NCBI GenBank assembly: GCA_002105175.1
Contig: MCGE01000027.1
Span: 448,001-512,000 of the forward strand
Source of the DNA: Absidia repens
Lineage: Eukaryota; Mucoromycota; Mucoromycetes; Mucorales; Cunninghamellaceae
Direction of reading: 5' to 3'
DNA length: 64,000 bases
The notes under the pieces are model-generated. The model worked only from the letters and a program-made list of their open reading frames with translations. It searched no databases and was not told the origin of the DNA. Both the position numbers and the translations under genes were made by a program. Below are positions 24,280 to 36,216 of the stretch, piece after piece. Position 1 is the first letter of the stretch. Each line of letters starts with the position of its first letter.

Positions 24280-26732
24280 ATGCTTAATCCTACAAAACAA
24301 CGTCCTGTACGCATCGGCTGTTACTCCGCCTTCTGTAAGTATTGGGAAAAAAAACCCCAGATGATATTTATACATGACATTTCATTCTAACACTTCCCTT
24401 TTTTTTTATGTACACCTTTAGGGGGTGACTCTATTGCTGCTGCTGCTCAACTGGTGAAACATGAAGGTGCAAACCTTGATTACCTTGTAGCCGATTATCT
24501 TGCTGGTAAGTCCCAAAAAAAGAGGGTCTTTGACAGCATTACTAACTAGCACCGTTATCTATTTTCAATAGAGGTGACAATGGGTATTTTGGCAGCTCGT
24601 CGCCAACGTCGTATAATGCAAGGCAAAGGTGAAAAAGGAATCGACTTTGTCAACGAATTCATTTCATTGGTGCTTCGCCCACAATTGCCTGCGTTGGTCA
24701 AGAATGGTACCAAAGTGGTGACAAACGCCGGTGGTCTCGATCCGGTGGGTTGTAAGGAAGCTATTGAAGCTCTTTTAGTAAAGATGAATATCAAGGGTGT
24801 CAAGGTGGCTGCCGTTTATGGTGACGATCTTCTTGCTGACAAGGAATCTCCTACACTGGAAAGCTTCAAGGAAATCCATTCCTTCTCAACCATCTCTTCT
24901 GTGAACCATACCCAAGATGCTGATCGTATGCCTTCCAATGATGATCCCATTGTTTCAATGAATGCTTACCTCGGAGCTCAGGCCGTGGCCGCTGCTTTAG
25001 ATCAAGGTGCCCAAATTGTTGTCACTGGCCGAGTGGTGGATTCTGCTCTTGTCGTCGGTCCTTTGATACATGAATACCAATGGCAAGCTGGTCAAGCCAA
25101 TTACTACGATCTCTTGGCCTCTGCTTCCTTGGCCGGTCATATTATTGAATGTGGTTGTCATGCTACTGGTGGTAACTACACTGACTGGCGTCAAGCTGCC
25201 TTCTCTCCTTACGGTGGCTATAGCAACATGGGGTATCCCATTGTGGAATTTGATCGCAATGGTGAATTCGTCGTTACCAAACCTGAACAGACCGGTGGGT
25301 TGGTGTCTCCCGGTACCGTTTCCGAACAAATTTTGTACGAAATTTTGGACCCCGCCCTCTACCTTTTACCCGATGTCATTCTGGATATGCGTCAAGTCTC
25401 TCTGAGCCAGGTGGGTAATAACCGTGTGTTGGTGAAGGGTGCTAAGGGTTTCCAGCCTACTCCTTGGTTGAAGTGTTCAGGTATCTTTTTGGATGGGTGG
25501 AAGCTCTCTGGTGAACTTTTGATCGGCGGTGCTGAAGCGAAAGATAAGGTAGGGAATCTGATTTTATTATACTTCATTCTATAGCTTCGATAATCATCTC
25601 ACACCCCTTTTTCTATTGATATAATGAATGTAGGCTATTGCAGTCGGTGAAGCAATCCACAAACGTGTCAGTGGCATGCTTAAGGAACGTGGATTGGCCC
25701 CTCTCCGTAATTACAATATTGAAGCTCTTGGTAGTGAATCCATTTTTGGTGCCAATGGCCGACGTGATGATACCCGGGAGGTGATGCTGCGTCTCACTGG
25801 ACATCATGATGATACCGCTGCTTTGCGATTGTTTGCAATGGAAGTCATTCCTGTAAGTGTCCTCTGTACATCCCAAATATAGATGAATATTTTTTTTTGT
25901 GCCTGGCTATTTACAACTCCTTTTTTTTTTTTTGTTTACTTTTTTTGTTCAATAATAGTCTGCAACATGTATGGCTCCTGGCATTACCGGTGGTGGTTCT
26001 GGTCGCCCAAAGCCAGTTCCCAACTTGGTACATTTCCCTTGCTTGGTCCCTAAATCTGATATCCAAACGAAGGTTGTGGTTGGTGATGGTGCACATCAAA
26101 CTTTGACATGGAATGCCTGGGATCAAAACCAGCAATTCGCAACTCCTCCAACTCTGCCTAGTATTCCAGCCCCCGTTATCAAAAAGGGCACTCCATTGGT
26201 GAAGACAAAGCTGATCAACTTGGCCTATGGTCGTAGTGGTGATAAAGGTGATGTGTCAAATGTTGGTAAGTATCCTCATCCAAAAAAGAGCAATAACTGC
26301 CTTCCATTTTACTCATCTCACTGTATATTGGTTTCTGCATTTGATTAATAGGTATCATTGCTCGCCGACCCGAATATCTACCATATATCAAGCGTTCTCT
26401 CACCGAAAAGGTGGTAGCGGATTACATGCAACATTTGTGTAAAGGCTCAGTGAAAAGGTTTGAACTCCCTGGTTTACATGCTCTGAACTTTGTGCTTACT
26501 CATTCATTAGGTAAGGCGGAAAAGTAATCTGTATTCATACTTACTGTAAAATATTCGAGTGGATCATCATACTAATTTTGTCTTCTCTTATCTTTATCGC
26601 AAATAAAAAGGTGGTGGTGGCCTCAGCTCTATGGTGGTTGACCGTCAAGGTAAAACATTTGCCCAACAGGTTATCACTGGAATTGATATCGAAATCCCTG
26701 CCGAATTGGTGCCTTCTCAATCAAAACTTTGA
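24280..26732 (+). CDS. AtuA-family (DUF1446) protein, acyclic terpene utilisation type
   Basis: Seven exons (24280-24334, 24422-24505, 24572-25548, 25634-25852, 25959-26265, 26352-26510, 26611-26732) give 640 aa. The N-terminal AtuA domain shows RIGCYSAFWGDSIAAAAQL, NAGGLDP, VVTGRVVDSALVVGPLIHEY and CGCHATGGNYTDW. The C-terminal AtuA-like domain has LAYGRSGDKGDVSNVGIIAR and ends LNFVLTHSLGGGGLSSMVVD. In pseudomonads AtuA belongs to the citronellol/geraniol degradation operon, but the exact reaction is not established, and eukaryotic members are often called DUF1446 or terpene-utilisation proteins. Codon use here is richer in GC-ending codons (GGTGGTAAC, GCTGCC) than in the disordered genes, suggesting good expression. 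The six introns argue for long residence in the fungal lineage. Confidence 0.9.
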
Positions 26733-27839
26733 AAACATTTAGTCCGTATAGTTTGATATTATTTGCTTATTTTAAATAAAAATATTTCTTATTTCTCTCT
26801 CTCGCTCTCTCCCGCTCTCTCTATTTTGCCATAATTTTATCATGTCATTTGCATATTATATTTTCTGGTTTTTATTATCTTGATGTCTTGTTACTACGTT
26901 TTAGTCCTCCTTTTGTACTCTCAATTATTTTGTCCTTTTTTTTATGGCACTATACATTTGTCCACACTATTCTTTTTCTTTCTTTCTTACAACTGTGCAG
27001 TATTTGAATAAAGAACTACTACCATATATAGCTTTATCCATGTTTATACTATATATGAATTGTGATCATCGAGGTTTATCATTTCAATGTATTTGTAGCT
27101 AAAACTGGAATCCGTACCAAGAAAAATAAAAAACAGAGTAACAGGCATTTATATAAAAAGCGTTTTCGTGTACATTATTTATCATCTAAAAAAATTATAT
27201 ACACCTTTAAGTCTCTAGTGAACACCCCCCCCCCCAATTCACCGCTTGAAAGGTTGAAAGGTCATTGAAAAGTCGAGTTTTCTTGTTTACATTTAGCCCT
27301 TTACAATACGAAACCCAGTTCTCTCGACTTAAAATGAATAGCTTTCCTGTGTAAAATCTATCTTTTATAGTAACAGCTAAATGCGCTACCTCTCACCTAT
27401 ATAAATAGGGGTTTATCCCCCTCCCTGTGGCTACTCCGAAAAAGAGATGATGTTTAGGAGGACTAGTAAAAATATTATTATTCGGATGATCGTATTTCAT
27501 AGTCAACAAACAATGTTTTAGAGAAAAGTATTGATATTATGGGCATCATCAACGTATATACCTGCTGTAACATTATGTTTATTTGGTATAGAGTAATGAA
27601 TGCATATGATTTAATCAGAGAGGGTTTGCTATCCTATCATACGATGAGTGATAAACTACACTAACAATGAAAAGGCGTAAACTAAAATAGGCGGGCTTGT
27701 CCCTATTGTGAGCCTAAAATTAGCATTAGAGGAGAAATACCATACTACCGTTTTTGAGTGGTGACGACTACTCAAAGTATCTGGTTGATGTAATTTTTAA
27801 GGCAACGGATAAAAAAAAAAGAAAAAAAACGACGATCGA

Positions 27840-27877
27840 ACATTTCAAATCCCGTCCACGTGAAATTATTTACTCCT

Positions 27878-27925
<48 letters not shown>

Positions 27926-28590
27926 CTTCACCATTTGACTTTTATGAGGTGATGTTGGACTTAGATTAGTGTCAGGACTAGTGTAGAAGTGGTTTCAGCT
28001 CAGAGTTTATAAGATGCATGGGGAAACCCTTTCATTTTGGATTCAGAGTTTGGGGACGATCATTACTTGGCATTTTGAAGTCTTCATTAACTTAGTTTAG
28101 TGTTAGTTTGTCCTCAGTTTGTATCTACATTCAAAGAAAATATATTTCATTTTTACTTCTTTCAATAAAAAGTGTATTACTAGTATCTCTCATGCCTTCC
28201 ACAATTGATCCCTCATTATTATTGTCCCATTAGATTAGTGTTGACATTCGGTATGCTTTAATAAAACGATATCTCTTCATAACATTCCTTATATCTTGTA
28301 CACGGTATATTAGATCTCGTTTTACACTCGCTACTGTAGATTAGCGCTGACCTTTTCTCTGATCTCTCAATAGTCTCACTCATGCTACCTTTATTAGATC
28401 CCTTTTTACAATGAACCTCGTCCCCTTAGTTTAGAGTCAACCATATTCAATAAAATATGTCCTTTTCACTATCCATCTTATGACCCATTCTTTATTAAGT
28501 AATGCTATTATTCCGGCTAATTTGAGAGTGTTCCTGCCAAGCACTTGCTTTCTAACTCTGACCTGTCCTATGATTGCTTCGTCACACACC
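27840..28590 (+). repeat. Dispersed repeat family, copy B
   Basis: Near-complete plus-strand copy. The leader CCCGTCCACGTGAAA is at 27851-27865. A T(46) run (27880-27925) takes the place of the pyrimidine tract. The family start CTTCACCATTTGAC is at 27926-27939, and the invariant core is at 28014-28045 (ATGGGGAAACCCTTTCATTT plus TGGATTC). Sub-unit motifs of the form TTAGATTAGTGTTGAC begin near 27961, 28092, 28231, 28337 and 28426 (spacing 131, 139, 106, 89), with AATAAAA-type signals at 28164, 28260 and 28450. The distal block TTTGAGAGTGTTCC is at 28521-28534. Confidence 0.85.
27880..27925. repeat. Homopolymer T run, 46 nt
   Basis: Uninterrupted T from 27880 to 27925, inside repeat copy B at the position where the other copies have a mixed pyrimidine tract. 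Length may be unreliable in assembly. Confidence 0.9.
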
Positions 28591-28837
28591 CTGTTTGAGC
28601 CCAGTGAATAGTTAAAACTCCAGAAAGTTTCTTAATATCAAAGGTCACTATTTCTGTTTGGTCAATAAGCAGTATGGTAGATACGCTGCATTTATATACT
28701 ATGCAATTTTATTTTTATTTGTTTATTCTTAATTGGGGGGTATATATCCAGTTCTTTATTCCGTTACATATCGTGAAAAACAATGATAACAATTCAGATG
28801 AAGATCAGTTTAGACTCCCAAAAATCTGCTCAATATA

Positions 28838-28910
<73 letters not shown>

Positions 28911-28911
28911 A
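28838..28911. repeat. Hexanucleotide array (ACACAT/CACATA)n
   Basis: About 12 tandem copies of CACATA between a TA-rich left flank and AGAAAAATC. Simple-sequence DNA about 360 bp beyond the stop codon of the Cdc15-like gene. Confidence 0.9.
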
Positions 28912-29186
28912 GAAAAATCATATCATTGAGATCTTCGATAATTTTATTTGGGTTGATATAAAATAAATTTAAATAAAATATAAAAAGCAAAAAAAATACA
29001 AAAAAGGAAGGTAAAATTGTTAATAAATATAGTGACAATAAAATACAGTGGGTCAGGATATACCGGATTGGATAAGCTATATAAAAGAATGAGGTGAGTG
29101 AGTGAGTGAGGAGAGGGGGAGGGGGATGATAATAATAAATAATAATTGATAAAGTATAAAATATAATGACTATGTAAAAAAAAAAA

Positions 29187-29195
<9 letters not shown>

Positions 29196-29229
<34 letters not shown>

Positions 29230-29248
29230 AAGAGACAGAGAAAGAGAG
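29196..29248. repeat. Poly-A then (GA)n simple repeat
   Basis: A run of about 19 A (29177-29195) passes into GA dinucleotides (to about 29225) and then imperfect GAAA/GAGA units, close to the 3' end of the Cdc15-like gene. Simple sequence; no function claimed. Confidence 0.85.
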
Positions 29249-29268
29249 CAGGGTTGTAAATATTGTTC

Positions 29269-32200
29269 CTAGTTAAGAGACATGTAATTTCCAGGTACCA
29301 ATCCACGTTGTCGTCGTTTATCGTCTATGATTTCAGCTTCCCACCATCCATCAGGTTGCTTTCGAATCACTGCCAAGGAATCATTGGCTTGGAATGACAA
29401 TTCGGAATCAATCTATAACATGAGAACGAAAAAAAAAAAAGATCAGCATTGTCAATACCCACTACTGATCCTATCTTATCCTTTTTTATAACTATACACT
29501 ATTCTTACCTTGGCCTCATAGCTCCACATTGCACGGACTAAAAGTAAAAATAGATTTCCGTTAATATGCGTATTATAATTTTGTCATTTCCTTTTTTTTT
29601 TTTTTTTTTTTTTTTTGTGTGTGTATGTGTGTGTGTTTATGCCTACCTTTATGCTTGTATACGGTACCATCTGGTAAACGTAAACCATCATCAGCTGTTG
29701 TATTTTTGTCCTTTCTGAAGAAAATATTGTTGAATGAGAACCCGCTTTTTGGTGTTTCTTGTACTTGTTCCCCAGTGGTGTCAGTGTCAGTGGCGGTGGT
29801 TGCTGGCGTACTTCCATCGGCGTCCGTGCTGTCGTTGTTTTTGGTATCCGACATAGTGGTAGGGTCGGTTTCTGCTACCGGCTCCTTCTTCTTATTCATA
29901 TCATTGATGCTGGCGCTATCTTCCTCCAAAATAGTGACCGTTTCTTCACCAAAACCACGGGTGTTTTTCAAATCCGATGATGCAATGTAGTTGTCCTTTG
30001 CTGGCGGTTCTCGAGGTCCATTCACACTGTTGTATCGTTGAAGTCCAGATCGTGCTGGTGACGTTGGCGCACCTTCACCTTTCATATAATCCGTTGCCGC
30101 AGACCCTTCCAATTCACCCTGTCGTTGATCTTGCCATTCAGGAGGTCGAATGCCAATCCTTGCGCTAGAGTCCTGTGCCATAGTTTCAATACTTGCCAAA
30201 GATTGTGTCTGATTAAGCATTGGTTTTTGTGCCACAGGTTTCACCGACGACTGGTATGATGTATTCTTTGTTGGATGATAAGTTGGTGCAGTCGTAGAAG
30301 TTGGTTGGTATGGCGTTGTTGTGGCTACAATGGGACGATAGGGAGTTGTCGCCGTCGTGGGTGGTTGATAAGTTGATGTAGTTGGGGGTGCACCTGCTGT
30401 GGGTTGTTGGTAGGTCGCTGGTGCTACTGAAGACGGGTGATATGCAGCAGATGTTGAAATTGGAGGAGGTCTATATGCCGATGATGTAGCTGTAGGTGGT
30501 ACATAAGCGGAAGCTGGCAATGTTGTGGTAGATTGGTACATCATTGGCGGATAAGTGGTCGGCTTTTGGCTGCCTGTCGATGTTGATAATGGTTTTTGAG
30601 TTCCTGCGACATCAATAGTAAGAGAACTGGTGGATGATGCCGCTGAAGGTGTCAGATGATAGAGAGATGAGCCGCTATTCCTTTTGGATGACGCAGGGTG
30701 AGACGAAGCATATTGCTCAGGAGGATATAAACTGGATGACGTTTGAGGTTGTGTTACTCCATAATATTGTTGTTGTTGGAGTGGTGGTGGATGTACAGTA
30801 GGGTCCAGGTAACCGTTTTTGATCTTCTGATTGGTCGACGATAATGGTTGGGTCCCGGATGTCTGATTCGAAGTGATGGAGGCTCCAGTGTTAATGTTGC
30901 TGCTAGTATTTGTTGTGGTATTGTTTGCTGTTCGGGCAGTTGCTGAAGGCCCTGTGCGCCTAGCTGATATTGTCCATTTTTCTTCTCGAGGTTTTGGTAC
31001 ACGCACAGGTCGTTTGGGTTCATCGTTATCGTCGCTATCATCGAGTGAATGTTGGGTTGCTCCTGATTGTCGCTGTGTTCGTTCCATTGCTGCTGCCGAA
31101 GAAGAAGAAGAGTTGCTGGTGTTTGAAAGTCGTTGGTTGGAAGAGGATGAGGCGATAGAAGGCATATTCATTCCTGAAGTATAACCATTCGTCAATGTTG
31201 GTGATGACGATGAGTTTTGTTGAGGAGAGTGAGAAGCTGGCGATATTTCTTTTGTTGCATTGGCTACTGGCGTAATCATTTGTGGTGACATATTTGATGA
31301 AGATGATGACGGTGGTGAAGAATAGTTATTGGCGCTGTTTACTGCTGAGGAAGGTGGATCTAATGATGTCACGGATAGTTGGCGTTGGTGTTGGTCTTCA
31401 TGTTGATTCTTATCCAAAGATCCCCTTGGTGTTGTCGCATTACTTTGGAAGGATGACTTTTTTGGCGATTGGTTACTATGATGAGATTGTTGGTCAAGTG
31501 AGCTTCGTTTCATGATACCGGAGTCAGACAACATGTTTTCCACTTCTTGATAAGCAAAGGTCATTGAGTCGTCGATGGCGGCACCAGGTGGAGAAGATTC
31601 ATTTTGAGTTGATTTCGGCGAAGGGTATGGGTCTGATTGGTTGCCATTGATTGTGGTTGGAGACATTTTAACACTGGTACCATACTTGAGAATAAAATCG
31701 TTGATATCTTTTCTGACATCAGTTGCTTCCAAACCGGTTCGAATACCTTCACATCCCTAGAATAAAATGTAAGTATGGATATAGTAGATAGTTGGTAGAA
31801 TGCTCATCTACTTACCCTATCGTCCACAATGTAAACACTCGACATCATATTGGCAAACCTATAAAAACACAGAAAATACCGTCAGGTTAGTAAATTCTTC
31901 GTTGACATGCTGTCTTCACTATTTTCCCCTCTCTGCCTCAATATAAACGATACTTACGCCCATACGTTGCTACGGATAAAGTTTATTCGCCTTTCTTCCA
32001 GATCCTGATAAAGGTCGCAAGTGATTTTCCAATCCAGAGAAAACTTGTCTGTCACTTCTTGTAGAATTTCCACTGAGTGCTGCCAATCACGATCTATTCA
32101 GCGTCGTACAAAGCCAAATAAATCAAAATGCAATTTAATACCTGGTATTCGCTGATCGTAAGATCCAAAATTACCTGCCAATGCCAAGGAATTTTTCACA

Positions 32201-33112
32201 GTTTCCACATCTTCACCATTCTAAGACGAAAAACAGGGATTAGTTTACTAAGTTTTAGTGCGTCACGTAGGTAAAATAGTACAGTACCTCTTGTTTTTGT
32301 TTCAAAAGCTCCTGTATTTCATCGTGGGCCTGTTTTGCCTAAGTATCGATAATAGTGTTTTGTGATCAGTCTAATAATCCTAGGTCCTTTTTTTTATTTT
32401 ATTGTTACTACAAGCGAGGTTCACTTACTTTTTCCACGTGAGTCTGGTGCATGTCTTTGAGGTGTTTTGAGTTTTCCATCTGGTGACTACGCTATAAACG
32501 TAATCCAATAGCAATACCATTAGTTTTCGAAACCACAGAAGATATCCTACTTTTTACTTACAGCATTGATCAATTCACATTGCTCTTTTAAAAAAGAGGT
32601 CAAAGGAGCTTCCAAAGTGGTATTCAATTGTTCAGCCATATCAATATGAGCACGTGCCGTGGTTTCAAAGGCAAAGGGTATTCGTTGCATCGACATCGCC
32701 AGTGTTCCTAATTCTATTTCGCCAAGCGTATAATGAGATAGCTCCAGTAGTCTTTCGCCATAGTCTTTTTCAATCTGGGCCCTATTGTTGAATATAAAAG
32801 AATAGTCAGTAAAAATAGAAGCATCGCCTCAAAAGTACAGTCAGTAACAACTCTTCTATGTATATTATTTTGTTACCTAATTTCATATATCTTCTTCAGG
32901 TCTTGACATGTTTGTTCAGAATTGGTCAGTTTCTCGGTCAAAATATCTATACCACGATCTTCTTCGTCCTATGAAGATCATCAAAATCAAGAAGTGATCA
33001 TATTAGTGCTTTGCGTATTATTATTTTTTGAAATATTCAGTAACCCAGTTCTCTACCGTTTATTATTTCTTACCCAAAACGAATCAGAAAAACGTAGCAC
33101 GGTAGTAGCCAT
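29269..33112 (-). CDS. Cdc15/Imp2/Hof1-type F-BAR and SH3 protein (cytokinesis/septation)
   Basis: Multi-exon gene, roughly 1,000 aa. The start ATG (33110-33112) opens MATTVLRFSDSFWDEEDRGI, the standard F-BAR beginning of the PCH family. Small exons continue the F-BAR domain (LTEKLTNSEQTCQDLKKIYE; AQIEKDYGERLLELSHYTLG; ...DRGCEGIRTG). One large exon (about 29647-31756) encodes a Ser/Thr/Pro/Gln-rich disordered linker with many TYQPPT/AYRPP-type motifs. The last exons encode a C-terminal SH3 domain (ALYDY replaced by VRAMWSYEAK; ELSFQANDSLAVI; GWWEAEI; GLVPGNYMSLN, stop at 29269). Known members bind membrane at the division site and recruit formins and septum enzymes. Very long linkers are usual here and are heavily phosphorylated in yeast. 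Which paralogue it corresponds to cannot be told. Confidence 0.93.
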
Positions 33113-33456
33113 AGTAGTATTTTGAGATATCTAAAAGGCAAAAAAAGAAAAGAGAAAAATAGAAAAAGAGGAGGAAACAAAAATAGTCTTTTTTTTTCAA
33201 ATAAAAGATGAGAAAGTTTATTTTTGGAAACATATTCATTTGCCGACAGACTATCACTATCTGACATGAAGTATAAAATATATGGATCTTATAAAAATAA
33301 TAAAAAAAAAAAAAAAGGAGGAAAGCGATGAGCAATGGATAGATAAAAAGTGAAGGGGAGTAGCTATATGAAATGACTAGTTTGACCAAAAAGCAATAAA
33401 AAGAAAAAAATTAGTAAAAATCAAGCCAAACGTTATATTCTCTCCATGCAACATAC
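33113..33456. other. Spacer between ALYREF 3' end and Cdc15-like start (both -)
   Basis: A/T-rich, with purine runs at 33135-33180 and 33300-33320 that read as pyrimidine tracts on the coding strand, matching the promoter style seen elsewhere. No other feature. Confidence 0.5.
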
Positions 33457-34734
33457 CTATTCTGCCATGTAGGAATCCATGTCAGCATCTAAATCAGCTT
33501 GAGAGGCCTTGGGACGAGTTTCACGTTTAGGACGTCCACTGCCACTACGTTGGTTTTGTCCAGGTCGGCGACCACTTCGAGTAGTACCCACATTTCGATT
33601 TCTTCCAGTTTGATTTCTTGCAGGTTGGATTCGTCGGTTGATGGGTAAGGCACTTGCTACAGCTGCCGGTAAGTCTGCAAAAGCAATTCGCATTGGGCGA
33701 CCTATAAGAGCATAAACAAGATCAGAACATGTACCTTTTTTGACAATCATCATCGTTTTTTTTTCCGGTTTACCATCCAATTGCACGTTATTATAGGTGT
33801 TTCGTGCACGTTCCGCATCGTTCGCTTGAGCATAGACAATATCAGCAACACCAGATGATTTTCCAGTGGGGGCTAAGTGGATGAAAGCACGCTTCACGTT
33901 ACCCATTTGCCCAAATAGATCCTAACGAAAGACAGATCAATAAATGGTTAGCATCATGATGATATAAATGGAATGATCGCAACTTACATAAAGATCCTTT
34001 TCGGTTACATTTTGGTGAAGATTTGAGACAAGTAGACTGTTTCTTGGACCACGAGGGGCGGGAGTTTGACTTTTTCGAACGGGTCCACCAGTAGTTGATC
34101 GACGGTTTTGTTGCTGTAAATGATAAGACGATGACAAAATAAAAAGGTAGAAAGAATGAGTATAATTGTTTGTTGAATATAGGGGGGATGAAAAAGGGAA
34201 GGAGGACGAAGGTTGAAATAAATGAGAATCCAAAGAGAAGTAGAGCAAAAAAAGACGAAGGACTAAAGAATGCCGTCGCCAACGTGGCATCCATCCACCA
34301 ATACACCAAAAACAATACCACACAACATAAAAATAGAAGCACGCCCGCATCATCCCACATACAAGCTGCAGTTGCTATCCCTGTGTTATCGTCTTCCACT
34401 ATTCGACGTTCCATGTTGTTGATCAAAAGGAGGGAGTATTGCCAAAAGATCAACCAACGTGTTTTTTTCCCATTTTCACACAATCAATACCCATAAAAAC
34501 GCATCCTTCGGACCATCAGCCTTTTTTTTTTTTTTTTTTTTTTTGCTTGCTTCACTTCAGTCAACCCCAAAGAATAGAAGAGAGGGAGAGTGGAAACATT
34601 CAAGAAGAAAATTGATTGGGACATACCGTTTGGCCTCTGCCAGCACCCTGTCGCTTGTTGACACCACCGGCGGTCTTGTTTCTGCGCTTGTTAACAGAGA
34701 TAACTTCATCGAGAGCCATGTCAAGGGAGGACAT
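33457..34734 (-). CDS. ALYREF: ALYREF/Yra1/Mlo3 mRNA export adaptor
   Basis: Four exons (34627-34734, 33988-34113, 33774-33921, 33457-33701) give 208 aa. An N-terminal UAP56-binding-like motif (SLDMALDEVISVNKRR) leads to a Gly/Arg/Gln-rich stretch. The RRM runs from about 58 to 135: RNP2-like SLLVSNLHQNVTEKDLYDLF, RNP1-like SGVADIVYA, then LDGRPMRIAF. An Arg-rich region follows, and the C-terminal helix ADLDADMDSYMAE is a second UAP56/Sub2 contact. The protein joins TREX to spliced mRNA and hands it to the Mex67/NXF1 receptor. Two introns are unusual. Intron 1 is 513 nt, far longer than the others here. Intron 3 (33702-33773, inside the RRM) is 72 nt and free of stops. Yeast YRA1 is known to autoregulate through its long intron. 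Confidence 0.95.
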
Positions 34735-36216
34735 TGTTTAGAATAATATTTTGTTGATGACAGAAAAAAAAAAAAAGAGAGAGTATAGGTGAAGATTTGA
34801 AAGAAAGGCGAAGAAAAAGGAAGAAAAACATCCGTCAACCTAAAATACGTAATGTTCTCTGAGTTTTAAATGAATCCCTCTGCCTAATTGGTTCGCCTAT
34901 TTACGATCGACCAATTCGCATGTCTTGGTCAACCCAGTTTAGCTCACACCCAGATTTGGGTCCTCTCCTAGAAACTATAGAGTACTTGTTGTTTTTTTTC
35001 TTGTCAATTCTTATCCAGTATTTCTGTTTTCGAATCATTTATTTTCTCGTGAGTCCAGTGTTAGCTTCATCTACGTACAAAACAGAGATAGGCCAGAACG
35101 TAAATGCTCGGTCTCGTGAAATGCATAATTTTTCTGATTAATCTCTAATAAACACAGTCTATTTGGAGTCAAAAATGAATCACAACTTATCTTGGACACC
35201 TTCATTAGGCCAAGCATCATGTTGGGTTCAAAAAAAGAAATACTGTACTGTTTCGACTCTTTTCGATGTGTTTCAATCTTCGTGCTTAAATGTAAGACAA
35301 ATTCCTGACCAAAAATCATTTCGGTCGTAAAAAGTAGGTGGAGTCATGCAAGAAATGTTTGAAAAAGTTCCTGTATTACACTTGATATGACTCTTGGGGT
35401 GACCATGACGAAATAATTCTAAATGACTGGCGTTTGTATGTATGGGCGGAATTGCACAATACTGGGGGAAAAAATGAAAGACAGAGGCATCTGGCAATAT
35501 ATGATAAAGGTAGAGAGGCTTTTGCTCTTAGTAAAATATGAATATGTATAGAGGCATGCAAGCAACTCAGCACTAATATTAAAGGAAAAACAGCTATGTA
35601 TAATAGGCAACGCATGCTAATAATGTATTGAGCTTTGTTTCTTTAATAAGTGAGCACTGAGCGTGACATTTGACTGAAATCCCATCACACCCAATCCATC
35701 TTTCATACACATACACCAGCCCCTTTTCGCTACAGGCACACATGTACTGTAATGGGCAATGGGGCCATACTCATTTGACAAGACAGATTAACACATGAGA
35801 GACTAATAGTATAAAGAGAAGATATATTTTATTGAGTTGTAGATACAAACTATGATCAGTAATACTAAGCTAAGCTATTGATAGTTTCATGACAATGTTC
35901 TAAAGTGAAGACTAATCTAAAGGCATTCCCAAATCACAAATCCCAAATGAAAGGGCTTCCCCATGGTATTTGTATTGCATTTTCCAAATGCCTCTGAATC
36001 AAGTTATAATACTAATCCAAGATCACCATCGCTTCATTGAAGAAAGAAAAAATAAGAGAAAAGAAAAAGAAAACACAAATCGTCGAAAAAATAAAAAATG
36101 AAGAGAAAATAGCGGAGTTTATGCGAGATACGTTAAAATTAAAAAAAAAGAACGAGTTTTTTATTTCGGTTTATACAAAATGTAAGTTCATCACCACAAT
36201 AATAAAATCATTGGAT
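34735..36216. other. Intergenic region between ALYREF and uL6, with repeat fragment D
   Basis: The ALYREF promoter side has a purine tract at 34763-34829 (pyrimidine on the coding strand). The repeat fragment copy D is at about 35790-36060. Short open frames at 34920-35615 show no coding character. Confidence 0.55.
35790..36060 (-). repeat. Dispersed repeat family, copy D (5' fragment)
   Basis: Truncated, more diverged minus-strand copy. On its sense strand it has CTTGGATTAGTATTATAAC (near 36005-36023), the core variant CATGGGGAAGCCCTTTCATT (35946-35965), and CTTAGCTTAGTATTAC followed by CAATAAAATATATC (near 35825-35838). It then loses similarity after ATTAGTCTCTCATG (35797-35810). The distal half of the family is missing. 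Confidence 0.7.

Larger units (their letters stand above)
26733..29268. other. Gene-free region with repeat copy B and simple repeats
   Basis: The 3' flank of the AtuA-family gene has AATAAAAATA near 26776 and CT-rich simple sequence at 26791-26822. A C-run of about 10 lies at 27226-27235. Repeat copy B occupies about 27840-28590, including a 46-nt T run. A CACATA hexamer array and a GA array precede the 3' end of the Cdc15-like gene. No coding exon is supported. Confidence 0.6.
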
